Below, piece after piece: positions 19,294 to 27,376 of a DNA stretch of 64,000 nucleotides; position 1 is the first letter of the stretch; every line of letters starts with the position of its first letter. Both the position numbers and the translations under genes were made by a program. The notes beneath the pieces are model-generated. The model made no database searches and had not been told where the DNA came from. It saw only the letters and a list, made by a program, of their open reading frames with translations. Source of the stretch: Oxalobacter aliiformigenes (GTDB lineage Bacteria > Pseudomonadota > Gammaproteobacteria > Burkholderiales > Burkholderiaceae_D); NCBI RefSeq assembly GCF_027116575.1, contig NZ_CP098252.1, forward strand, positions 434,001-498,000, given 5' to 3'.

Positions 19294-19869
19294 TTATTTT
19301 TCGTAAGGCACATATGAGAATCGTCTCCAGTCGGAGACAAGTCTCCAGTCACGGTTATTTAAGGCGTTTATCTGGAACGGTTTGGGCAACTGCGAGACGT
19401 CGAGCATGACTCGTACGGAAACGTTATATTTTTCACCGGCAGACAGATCGGATTTATCCGCTATCGTCCAGCTGGGGGGATAACGGATTGCCGACAATGC
19501 ATCTTCCAGAGTACTGTAATTTCTTTGCAGGGTACCGGGAATGGATATGCTGTATTGTCGTGTCAGGACATTATAGGAAATCCGGGTCGTTCTTGATTTG
19601 GAAACGGGTACCTCGTCGAACCAGAATGTTCTGGGACGGTTGATCTCGATTTCCGTTTTGAAATAAAGCGGAATTCCATGCGAAAGGGTTTCTTCGAGAC
19701 TGTGATTGAAATCCAGTGAGAAACTGGTCAACAATTTATAGGTATCGTCGGAATACTCGATCTTTGCCGTATTGATCTGAATGTCATCGGCAGCAAAAGA
19801 CAATACCGGATTCATTGCCATCGTTGCGAAAACAAGAAAGGACAGGAATTGTAGTAATCGGCGTATCAC
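19294..19869 (-). CDS. DUF4390 exported protein
   Basis: 191-residue protein of unknown function. A signal peptide is clear (Arg3-Arg4, hydrophobic core about 7-25, cleavage after SFA near residue 26). The mature part is predicted beta-rich, with DDIQINTAKIEY near the N-terminus and RDWRLVSDWRRFSY near the C-terminus, both typical of DUF4390. In betaproteobacteria this gene regularly sits between rsmB and the NtrY-like kinase, as here, with 3 bp to the kinase start. The linkage suggests it assists envelope sensing by the kinase, which is inference. Confidence 0.8.
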   Translation of the reverse strand: MIRRLLQFLSFLVFATMAMNPVLSFAADDIQINTAKIEYSDDTYKLLTSFSLDFNHSLEETLSHGIPLYFKTEIEINRPRTFWFDEVPVSKSRTTRISYNVLTRQYSISIPGTLQRNYSTLEDALSAIRYPPSWTIADKSDLSAGEKYNVSVRVMLDVSQLPKPFQINALNNRDWRLVSDWRRFSYVPYEK

Positions 19870-19914
19870 GGCGTCTGACCATAAAATGTATTATTCAGTA
19901 TATATAATAGCGTG

Positions 19915-21240
19915 TTATGTTTTTTTAAACAAAGCATAAAACAGGCCATCATGATCGATCAGATCTTTGGCGGTCGGCAAAAGCTGTCCTGGTGCCTCAA
20001 GCCTCTGTGCGCCGAAGCGGGCTGAAAATGTTCTGGCCTGTTGTTCCGATTCTTCGGGCCAGATGGAACAGGTAGCCAGTAACAGTTTTCCTCCCGGCTT
20101 CAGCATGGACCACAGATTTTCCAGAATCCGCATCGAAAGGGCGGACAGTTCCTGTGAATCCGCAGGTCTTCTCAACCAGCGGATATCAGGGTGACGTCTG
20201 ATGATACCGGAAGCGGTACAGGGAACATCGGCCAGAATGCAATCGAATGGTTTTTTGTCCCACCAGTCCTGTTTTGTGGCATCCCCCTTTTTCGTTCTGG
20301 CTTTCAGACCGAGACGTTCCAGATTCTCGTGGATCATCTGTAAACGCCAGTGATCGCAGTCCAGAGCAAGCAAATCAATATTGGCCATCTCAAGCATATG
20401 ACCCGATTTGCCTCCCGGTGCAGCGCAGGCGTCCAGTACTTTCATGCCGTTTTCCGGATTCAGCAAAGGAGCGGCCAGCTGGGCGGCAGCATCTTGTACC
20501 GAAACCAGACCGTCGTTGAATCCCGGAATTTTGTCGACCGGAACCGGATGGGCCAGTTTTACGGCACAGGGACCGATGGCAACCGCATCAATTCCTGCTG
20601 AATTCGCCAGCCTGATATAGGCATCGGTCGAGGATTTTCGCCGGTTGACCCGAAGTGTCAGCGGAGGCGGCATATTTCCGACTTCCAGAATGGATTTCCA
20701 GTCGGATGGATAGGCTTCCCGTATGCGGTCGATCCACCAGGCGGGATAATTCCAGCAGGCTTCGGGGCGTTGTCTTGCCGCTTCCAGAAGATCGGTTTGT
20801 TCCCGCAAAAAACGTCGCAAGACCGCGTTGACCAGTCCTTTCGCTTTTGAAAGCGTTCGTATTGATGCGGCGGCTTGTACTGCCTGATCAACAACCGTAT
20901 AAGGTTCGTATCGCAATATGCCGTTTTCCGGCAGCAGCAAGACAAGTGCGCAATGCAACAGATTTTGCAGCAGCAAAGGTTCCGGCAGCTTTCGGGTCAG
21001 TTTTTCGGTCAGAAACCGGACGAGTCCGAGATTCCTCAGAACATGATACGAAATATCCTGGATGGCGCCCCGTGTGGAAGGGGAAAAAGCCATTCCGGAA
21101 AAGACAGTGGAAAGCGCATGGGGCAGTGACCGGCCGTTGACGACACGGCAGATGACTTCAGCTGTGCAGGCCAGACGAAAGGCGAGAGATTCAGGAACCA
21201 GTCCGCTTTGGGCAAGAAAGTTGATTTTACGGTTGACCAC
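19915..21240 (-). CDS. rsmB: 16S rRNA m5C967 methyltransferase RsmB
   Basis: 441-residue SAM-dependent RNA methyltransferase. The N-terminal NusB-like RNA-binding domain (about 10-150) is followed by the Rossmann catalytic domain, with the SAM site DACAAPGGKSGHM, the DVPCTASG motif (Pro-Cys) and the nucleophilic Cys in LLATCSIWPEES. Domain order and length match RsmB (E. coli 429). First gene of the run rsmB-DUF4390-ntrY-ntrX on the minus strand. In many bacteria it follows fmt and def; here those lie about 10 kb away. Confidence 0.94.
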   Translation of the reverse strand: MVNRKINFLAQSGLVPESLAFRLACTAEVICRVVNGRSLPHALSTVFSGMAFSPSTRGAIQDISYHVLRNLGLVRFLTEKLTRKLPEPLLLQNLLHCALVLLLPENGILRYEPYTVVDQAVQAAASIRTLSKAKGLVNAVLRRFLREQTDLLEAARQRPEACWNYPAWWIDRIREAYPSDWKSILEVGNMPPPLTLRVNRRKSSTDAYIRLANSAGIDAVAIGPCAVKLAHPVPVDKIPGFNDGLVSVQDAAAQLAAPLLNPENGMKVLDACAAPGGKSGHMLEMANIDLLALDCDHWRLQMIHENLERLGLKARTKKGDATKQDWWDKKPFDCILADVPCTASGIIRRHPDIRWLRRPADSQELSALSMRILENLWSMLKPGGKLLLATCSIWPEESEQQARTFSARFGAQRLEAPGQLLPTAKDLIDHDGLFYALFKKT

Positions 21241-21273
21241 ACTGGCTCCTGAAAACTTTACGGAAAAACCTTG

Positions 21274-22770
21274 TTATTGAAGAGAGTTGTCCATGCCGTC
21301 CTGGACCTGTTCCGCAGCGCGTATGACGGCACGGGCTTTGTTTTCCGTTTCCTGCAATTCGGATTCAGGTGAGGAATCCGCCACGATTCCGGCTCCGGCA
21401 CCGACATAGAGCATGTTTTTATAGATGACACCTGTGCGAATAGCGATGGCCAGATCCATTTCTCCGCCGAAAGAAAGATAACCGCAGGCACCGCCGTAAA
21501 TGCCGCGTTTTACCGGCTCCATTTCGTCGATGATTTCCATGGCGCGGACTTTGGGAGCGCCGGAAAGCGTACCGGCAGGAAAAGTCGCTTTCAGTACATC
21601 CAGATTGGACAGACCAGGTTTCAGAAGCCCTTCGACATTGGAAACGATATGCTGGACGTGAGAATATTTTTCGATGGCCATTTTTTCCGTGACTTTGACA
21701 CTGCCGATTTTGGCAATTCGTCCGATATCGTTACGGGCCAGATCGATCAGCATGACATGTTCGGCGATTTCCTTGGTATCCGAGAGCAGTTCTGATGCGA
21801 GCTGACGGTCTTTTTCCGGTGTGGCTCCCCGCGGGCGTGTCCCTGCAAGAGGACGGACAATAACTTTACGCCCCTCAGGGGTATTTTCCTGGCGAACCAG
21901 AATTTCCGGCGAGGAACCGATGATGTGAAGGTCATCGAAATGGTAGTAATAAAGATAAGGCGAAGGATTGAGGGCTCTCAAGGAGCGGTAAAGCGATAAT
22001 GGAGAGTCCGTATAGGGTTTTCTCAGGCGCTGGCTCAAAACGACCTGCATGCAATCGCCATTGGCGATGTATTCCTTTGTTTTCCGGACGGCCGCAAGGA
22101 AGTCTTCTTTTCTGAAATCGTGAATGACTTCGGTTCTCCGGCTTCCGTTCATGGCCGGCGCGACAGCCGGCATGTTCAGCATGGCCTTAAGCTCGCGCAG
22201 TCTTTGTTTTGCCTGGGAATAGGCTTCAGGACGGTTCGGATCGGCATAGACAATCAGGTAAAGTTTACCTGAAAGATTGTCGATGACGGCCAGCTCTTCC
22301 GTCAGCAGGAGCTGGATATCCGGAAATCCGAGATCATCGTCAGGTGCGGTATCTTTCAGTTTCGATTCGATATAACGGATGGTGTCATATCCGAAATATC
22401 CGGCCAATCCGCCGCAAAACCGCGGCAGTCCGGGAGTGATGGCCACTTTGAATCTTGACTGGTATTGTGCGATGAAATCGAGCGGATTGCCTTCGTTTGT
22501 TTCCGTAACGATGCCGTTTTTGACAATTTCGGTTTTCGTCCCATGTGAACGCAATACAGTCGACGCAGGAAGGCCAATGAAAGAATAACGGCCGAAGCGC
22601 TCACCTCCCACTACCGATTCGAGCAGGAATGAATTTTTGCCACCGTGGTTGTGTTGCGTCAGTTTCAGATAAAGCGATAAAGGCGTATCCAGATCGGCAA
22701 TCGCTTCGATAATCAGTGGAATACGATTGAAGCCCTGATTGGCCAGAGCCTTGAATTCAAGTTCAGTCAT
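21274..22770 (-). CDS. trpE: Anthranilate synthase component I
   Basis: 498-residue subunit that converts chorismate to anthranilate using ammonia from TrpG. The N-terminal regulatory part contains [16 protein letters not shown], near the usual tryptophan feedback site. The chorismate-binding domain carries [33 protein letters not shown] and the GGACGYLSF segment. The ATG at 22770 is preferred: GGAGAA stands just upstream and MTELEFKAL is the family start; the frame is open to 22836 without support. TrpG, trpD and trpC are not in the window downstream (rsmB follows), so the trp genes are split. It lies downstream of gph and rpe in the same direction, a common betaproteobacterial order. Confidence 0.95.
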   Translation of the reverse strand: MTELEFKALANQGFNRIPLIIEAIADLDTPLSLYLKLTQHNHGGKNSFLLESVVGGERFGRYSFIGLPASTVLRSHGTKTEIVKNGIVTETNEGNPLDFIAQYQSRFKVAITPGLPRFCGGLAGYFGYDTIRYIESKLKDTAPDDDLGFPDIQLLLTEELAVIDNLSGKLYLIVYADPNRPEAYSQAKQRLRELKAMLNMPAVAPAMNGSRRTEVIHDFRKEDFLAAVRKTKEYIANGDCMQVVLSQRLRKPYTDSPLSLYRSLRALNPSPYLYYYHFDDLHIIGSSPEILVRQENTPEGRKVIVRPLAGTRPRGATPEKDRQLASELLSDTKEIAEHVMLIDLARNDIGRIAKIGSVKVTEKMAIEKYSHVQHIVSNVEGLLKPGLSNLDVLKATFPAGTLSGAPKVRAMEIIDEMEPVKRGIYGGACGYLSFGGEMDLAIAIRTGVIYKNMLYVGAGAGIVADSSPESELQETENKARAVIRAAEQVQDGMDNSLQ

Positions 22771-22942
22771 GTGTTTCTCCAGTTCGCAGAAGCGAGTAAA
22801 TTCAGAAAACCGGCCATTTTCAGAAAACGGCCGCAAACTTGGCTAGAAAGATAAAGTTTGCCAGCGTCGCCACAATCCTCCGGAGATAAGTCGGGATTGT
22901 GAATACTCGGGTTTTCTGACGAGAAACATGATCGTTAAAATT

Positions 22943-23635
22943 TCATGAAATAAGGTTGGCTGCTTCCAGCAGACTGGACACAACGGCATCCGGATTCATT
23001 TCCTTTACAGGTTTTCCATAATTATAACCATATGGAACCATAAATAGGGAACAACCTGCCGCCCGTGCAGCCTGTGCGTCGTTGACGGAGTCTCCGATAG
23101 CGACAGCCTGGTCTGGCCGGCAACCCAGTTTCCTGCAAGCCATCTGCATCGGAAAAGGATCGGGTTTTTTGACGAGAAACGTATCGGAACAGTAGATCAG
23201 GTTGAAGTAGGAGTAAAGGCCGTTTTTGGAAAGCAGCGGTTCCGTGAATATGGAAGGCTTGTTGGTCACGCATGCAATGCTGAGGCGTTTGTCTTTCATC
23301 TGTTCCAGTCCTTCCCTGACACCCGGGAAAACCGTACTGCGTTCTCCATTGACGATTCTGTAGTGTTTGTAAAACAGCGTCATGGCAATATCCATCGTTT
23401 TCCCGACTTCGTCGGATTCAAGATGAACGGAGAGGGTGCTGCGTACCAGATTTTGTGTCCCGCGGCCAACAAACATGCGAATGGCGGATACCTCGACGGG
23501 CGGAAGGGCCAGTTCCTGCAACATTCCGTTCAGGGCGACATCAAGGTCGGGGACAGAATCGATCATGGTGCCGTCCAGATCGAGGATGACGACACGGATA
23601 TCGTTTAACGGTAATTTTCCGGATGGATTTTGCAT
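22943..23635 (-). CDS. gph: Phosphoglycolate phosphatase
   Basis: 230-residue HAD-family phosphatase that clears 2-phosphoglycolate. Motif I DLDGT holds Asp19 (nucleophile) and Asp21; the Thr motif (VTNKPS), the Lys motif (KKPDP) and the metal-binding GDSVNDAQAA follow. A helical cap is inserted after motif I. It is 7 bp downstream of rpe and upstream of trpE, the rpe-gph-trpE order seen in many beta- and gammaproteobacteria, which supports Gph over other HAD phosphatases. Confidence 0.92.
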   Translation of the reverse strand: MQNPSGKLPLNDIRVVILDLDGTMIDSVPDLDVALNGMLQELALPPVEVSAIRMFVGRGTQNLVRSTLSVHLESDEVGKTMDIAMTLFYKHYRIVNGERSTVFPGVREGLEQMKDKRLSIACVTNKPSIFTEPLLSKNGLYSYFNLIYCSDTFLVKKPDPFPMQMACRKLGCRPDQAVAIGDSVNDAQAARAAGCSLFMVPYGYNYGKPVKEMNPDAVVSSLLEAANLIS

Positions 23636-23642
23636 GGTACGT

Positions 23643-24326
23643 TCAATCTGAAATGGGGGATATGACGGTATTCAATCTTTCCCGCATCTGACGAATGACG
23701 GCAGTGTAGTCGGGTGTGTTGAAAATGGCGGAACCCGAAACGAATGTATCTGCTCCGGCCCGGGCCACTTCGGCAATGTTGTCTGTTTTGATACCACCGT
23801 CAACTTCCAGCATGATCTGTTTTCCGGAGGAATTGATCATAGCACGTGCGGTTTCGATTTTTTTCAGGGCATGAGGAATGAATGCCTGGCCACCGAAACC
23901 GGGATTGACCGACATGATCAGGATCAAATCGAGTTTGTCCATGACATGAAGCAGATAGTCAAGGGGTGTTGCCGGATTGAAAACCAGACCGGCCTTGCAA
24001 CCATTGTCATGGATCAATTGCAAGGTGCGGTCAATGTGTTCTGATGCTTCAGGGTGAAAGGAAATGATGTCCGCACCTGCCCTGGCGAAGTCGGGAATGA
24101 TGCGGTCAACCGGTTTGACCATCAAATGGACATCGATCGGAACATCGACCAGTGGACGGATAGCCGAACATACCATCGGCCCGATAGTCAAATTGGGAAC
24201 ATAATGATTGTCCATGACATCGAAATGGATCATGTCGGCCCCTGCCGCAACGACATTGCGTACTTCATTGCCCAATTGGGCGAAATCTGCGGAAAGAATG
24301 CTTGGGGCGATACGATATGTGGTCAT
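23643..24326 (-). CDS. rpe: Ribulose-phosphate 3-epimerase
   Basis: 227-residue TIM-barrel epimerase interconverting ribulose 5-phosphate and xylulose 5-phosphate. Signatures include [11 protein letters not shown] at the start, [12 protein letters not shown] with metal ligand His and catalytic Asp, VHLMV, the [10 protein letters not shown] loop and VDGGI with the second catalytic Asp. Length is typical. It leads the rpe-gph-trpE run and is divergent from apaG. Confidence 0.96.
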   Translation of the reverse strand: MTTYRIAPSILSADFAQLGNEVRNVVAAGADMIHFDVMDNHYVPNLTIGPMVCSAIRPLVDVPIDVHLMVKPVDRIIPDFARAGADIISFHPEASEHIDRTLQLIHDNGCKAGLVFNPATPLDYLLHVMDKLDLILIMSVNPGFGGQAFIPHALKKIETARAMINSSGKQIMLEVDGGIKTDNIAEVARAGADTFVSGSAIFNTPDYTAVIRQMRERLNTVISPISD

Positions 24327-24458
24327 GATAAATCGGTATTAACTGGGTAGAAGCCGCTATTTTATACCGGCTGCCTGAAAAAGAACTTTGGCAAGTCGCA
24401 AATTCAGTCGTTTTGTACCATCGGATAATGAAATTATTTGAAAAAGAAGAGGATTTTA

Positions 24459-24833
24459 ATGAGTTCTCAAGTATTTGATGTCTCGGTGACGACGAGATAC
24501 ATCGACGACCAGTCCGCGCCTGACAGAGGCAGTTATGTTTTTACCTATTCCGTTACAATCAAAAATACCGGACAGGTCGGTGCGCAGCTGATAGCTCGCC
24601 ACTGGATCATTACGGATGCAAACAATCATATTGAGGAAATCCGGGGGCTGGGAGTCGTGGGAAGGCAACCGTTGCTGAAACCGGGCGAGGAATTCGAGTA
24701 TACCAGCGGAACAGCACTCGCGACTCCCCAAGGGTCCATGCAGGGTGAGTTTTTATGTGTTACCGAAAAAGGAGAGCAGTTTCGGGTCTCCATACCGGAA
24801 TTTGTACTTTCCTTGCCGAGGACGTTACATTAA
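24459..24833 (+). CDS. apaG: ApaG (CorD) protein
   Basis: 124-residue fibronectin-III-like beta-sandwich protein. Typical elements are FDVSVTTRYI near the start, the Tyr-rich strand YVFTYSVTIKN, and GLGVVGRQPLLKPGEEFEYTSG. Its mutants alter Co2+ resistance and Mg2+ efflux in Salmonella, but the molecular role is unresolved. The ATG at 24459 has AGAAGAGGA upstream and matches the family N-terminus (MSSQVFDV); the frame is open back to 24438. Divergent from rpe and followed by mltA. Confidence 0.92.
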   Translation: MSSQVFDVSVTTRYIDDQSAPDRGSYVFTYSVTIKNTGQVGAQLIARHWIITDANNHIEEIRGLGVVGRQPLLKPGEEFEYTSGTALATPQGSMQGEFLCVTEKGEQFRVSIPEFVLSLPRTLH

Positions 24834-24956
24834 GGCGTCTTTCAGAAGACCGTACTGTGTTTGTCGGCAAAGAATGGCTTATGATAGCGGGAAACGAGCT
24901 TCCGGTTTGAAAGGGGCTATTTCGTTCAACAGATAAACACAGGTAGGTGTCCGGTC

Positions 24957-26120
24957 ATGTTTCATAAACGTTTGTTGTCTTGTTTTTTTCTGATTGGTTT
25001 GACAGTCTGGCTTGCCGCATGTACTACCACACCGCCGGTTATCCCTGAGACGGAGCAGATGCCCATGGAAGAACGTCAGCAGGTTTCTTTTTCCGATTTG
25101 CCCGGATGGAAAAGCGACAATCTGAAAGACGTTTTGCCGGCGTTTCGGAAATCCTGTCGTGCGATCGGCAAGAAAAAGAATTGGCAAGATGTCTGTGCAA
25201 AAGCATATGACATAGATGAGAATGACACCTTTGCCATTCGTTCTTTTTTTGAAACCCATTTCATTCCGTACCGGATCGCTAACGAAAACGGTTCTGAAAC
25301 CGGACTGGCTACCGGGTATTTCGAACCTCTGTTGAAAGGCAGTCGGGTTCGGAAAGGAAAATTCCGGACAGCTCTGTATCGGCAGCCGGATGATTTGCTG
25401 GTCATCGATCTGGCCAGCGTCTATCCGCAATTGAAGGGATTGCGCCTGAGAGGAAAACTGGATGGTAACCGGGTTGTCCCCTATGAAACCCGTGCCGAAA
25501 TTGAAAAATCGGGAAAACTTGCCGGTCATGAAATAGTATGGGTTGATGATGTTCTTGATGCGTTTTTTCTTGAAATTCAGGGATCGGGACGTGTTTACAT
25601 TCCGGAATCAGGTGAAACGATCCGACTGGCGTATGCCAATCAGAATGGCCGGCCATACCGTTCCATAGGCCGTTATCTGCTCGACAGGGGTGAACTGAAA
25701 CCGGGGCAGTCATCGTCACAGCAAATCCGGCAATGGATCAGAAGAAATCCCGAACGGTTAAGAGAGGTCCTTGATTCCAACCCAAGTTATGTGTTTTTCA
25801 GGGAAGAACGCATAGACGATCCGTCGGAAGGACCTAAGGGGGCTTTGGGTGTTCCATTGACACCGGAACGCTCGATTGCCATTGATCCGCGCCATATTCC
25901 GCTGGGCGCCCCTGTTTTTGTCGATACAACACGACCTTACAGTTCTGTACCCTTGCAAAAACTGATGTTGGCACAAGATACAGGTGGAGCAATCAGAGGC
26001 GCGGTCAGAGCGGACTATTTCTGGGGGTTCGGTCCTCAGGCTGGCGAAATGGCGGGAAAAATGAAACAGAAACTCAAAGTCTGGCTGCTTCTTCCGAAAC
26101 AGCCGGAAAATGACAAATGA
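24957..26120 (+). CDS. mltA: Membrane-bound lytic murein transglycosylase A
   Basis: 387-residue outer-membrane lipoprotein that cleaves peptidoglycan glycan strands with 1,6-anhydro ring formation. A lipoprotein signal ends in LAAC, with lipidated Cys22. The MltA domain (TGYFEPLLKGSR onward) and a C-terminal 3D domain (PLGAPVFVDTT ... LMLAQDTGGAIRGAVRADYFWG) follow; the Asp of AQDTGG corresponds to the catalytic acid. Position after apaG is conserved in Betaproteobacteria. Confidence 0.93.
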   Translation: MFHKRLLSCFFLIGLTVWLAACTTTPPVIPETEQMPMEERQQVSFSDLPGWKSDNLKDVLPAFRKSCRAIGKKKNWQDVCAKAYDIDENDTFAIRSFFETHFIPYRIANENGSETGLATGYFEPLLKGSRVRKGKFRTALYRQPDDLLVIDLASVYPQLKGLRLRGKLDGNRVVPYETRAEIEKSGKLAGHEIVWVDDVLDAFFLEIQGSGRVYIPESGETIRLAYANQNGRPYRSIGRYLLDRGELKPGQSSSQQIRQWIRRNPERLREVLDSNPSYVFFREERIDDPSEGPKGALGVPLTPERSIAIDPRHIPLGAPVFVDTTRPYSSVPLQKLMLAQDTGGAIRGAVRADYFWGFGPQAGEMAGKMKQKLKVWLLLPKQPENDK

Positions 26121-26138
26121 AAGGTTGACAGACAGGGC

Positions 26139-26576
26139 TCAACGATAGACAAGAACCGGAACCTGGGCTGTGGCGAGAACTTTTTGCGTTTCGCTGCCAA
26201 TGAAGAGTTTGTTCAGACCTTTTCGGCCATTGGATGCCATGAAGATGCAGTCGCAATCGTAATCATTGGACGCACGAACGATCTCTTCATGAGGTTTTGT
26301 CGATTGAGCGACGACCGTTTCGCAGGGAACGCCTGCCGCCTGTGCCAGTTCCGCGATGCGGTTTACCCGGGATTGGGCGGAAAGCTGTTCGCGTACCATG
26401 TAATCGGATTCTCCCGATTTGGTCAGCGATTCGATTTGATTAAAGGAAAGCGGTTCGGCAACAGAAAAACCGATAATTCGGCAGCCGGGATGTTTCCGGG
26501 CAAATTCAATGGCTGCGGTAATCGCTTTTTCGGACAGTACGCTGCCATCGGTAGGGACTAAAATTTTTCTATACAT
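26139..26576 (-). CDS. Universal stress protein, UspA family
   Basis: 145-residue single Usp domain. KILVPTDGSVLSEKA at the start and the ATP-binding G-x2-G-x9-G-S pattern (GRKGLNKLFIGS) near residues 116-130 suggest an ATP-binding member. The C-terminal VPVLVYR strand is typical. The family is induced by growth arrest and stress, but function is rarely specific. It is convergent with mltA and divergent from the DUF4404 gene. Confidence 0.88.
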   Translation of the reverse strand: MYRKILVPTDGSVLSEKAITAAIEFARKHPGCRIIGFSVAEPLSFNQIESLTKSGESDYMVREQLSAQSRVNRIAELAQAAGVPCETVVAQSTKPHEEIVRASNDYDCDCIFMASNGRKGLNKLFIGSETQKVLATAQVPVLVYR

Positions 26577-26706
26577 GTTGCCTCCGTTTCTGACGATGTG
26601 AAAAGGTTGCCACCAAATGGTGAAAGCCGTCCATGACGTGAGTCAAGATGATTCGTCTGGACAACTTTTGAATGGGATTGTACCGGTTTTTATAAAGGAG
26701 ATAAAA

Positions 26707-26973
26707 ATGGATAATATTGACGATGTACTGGATCAGATCCATACACATATTGCCAAAACGGATAATATCGATCCGTTCTTGCAGAAAGATTTCCATGAAC
26801 TGGATAAAAGTATCCGGGCGATGAATGAAGTGAAAAAGAACAATGGTGCGATGGACCTGGCTGAACTGGACAGGCAGGCAAGGCTTCTTGCGGCAAAGTT
26901 TGAGACAAAACATCCTCGTATCGGTGAGTTGATCGTTCGGTTATCCGGCATTTTGCAAGGAATGGGGATCTGA
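26707..26973 (+). CDS. DUF4404 family small protein
   Basis: 88-residue, largely helical, charged protein. MDNIDDVLDQIHTHI near the start and the C-terminal HPRIGELIVRLSGILQGMGI resemble DUF4404, a short family of unknown function. The ATG at 26707 follows AAAGGAGAT, an excellent ribosome-binding site; the frame is open to 26617 but that part is poor. No Cys and no membrane segment. Stands alone between a divergent usp gene and the priA upstream region. Confidence 0.7.
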   Translation: MDNIDDVLDQIHTHIAKTDNIDPFLQKDFHELDKSIRAMNEVKKNNGAMDLAELDRQARLLAAKFETKHPRIGELIVRLSGILQGMGI

Positions 26974-27376
26974 CGTTTCTGGGGGCGCTTCAACATGCGT
27001 CCTTCTGTGTATGTTTTGCCATGCGACTGTTTTTCATCGGACGGCTGGCCGGTTTCATGAGGACAAACCGGACGTTTTTCATCAGGAGCCGGTCGGTTTG
27101 TCCCCTGCCGATACAATAGTTATGCACAAAGAACAGTGAAAAATTTTTTTTTTGATAATTTTTTCGCTGTTTTTGTTGTCATTATAAGATATTGTTTTTT
27201 AAGGGATATTTTTTTGCTTTTCTGATGAGCATTTTATTGGAAGCCGCGTGAATACTGGGTTGCACGTCTGTCAATAGCTTATTTTCAACATAGTTATCCA
27301 CAATCTTTGTGGATAGATGAAAAAGACCTTACAAAATCACGTTTTAGCTTTCATATACAGGGTTTACATTAGGTTA
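26974..27376. other. AT-rich intergenic region upstream of priA
   Basis: 403 bp with no convincing gene. From about 27137 to 27235 the DNA is strongly AT-rich with T-runs. A DnaA-box consensus lies at 27120-27128 and a head-to-head pair at 27294-27316, described separately. Small ORFs here have no recognisable content. Confidence 0.6.
27120..27316. promoter_or_regulatory. DnaA-box cluster with AT-rich spacer upstream of priA
   Basis: TTATGCACA at 27120-27128 and TTATCCACA at 27294-27302 both match the TTATNCACA consensus. CTATCCACA on the other strand (27308-27316) differs by one base. The last two form a 9-bp perfect inverted repeat (27295-27303 and 27307-27315) with a 3-base spacer, ending 60 bp before the priA ATG. 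Between the first box and the pair is an AT-rich tract. This could be a DnaA-responsive promoter of priA or part of a replication-associated region; no dnaA, dnaN or gyrB gene is in the window. Confidence 0.5.
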
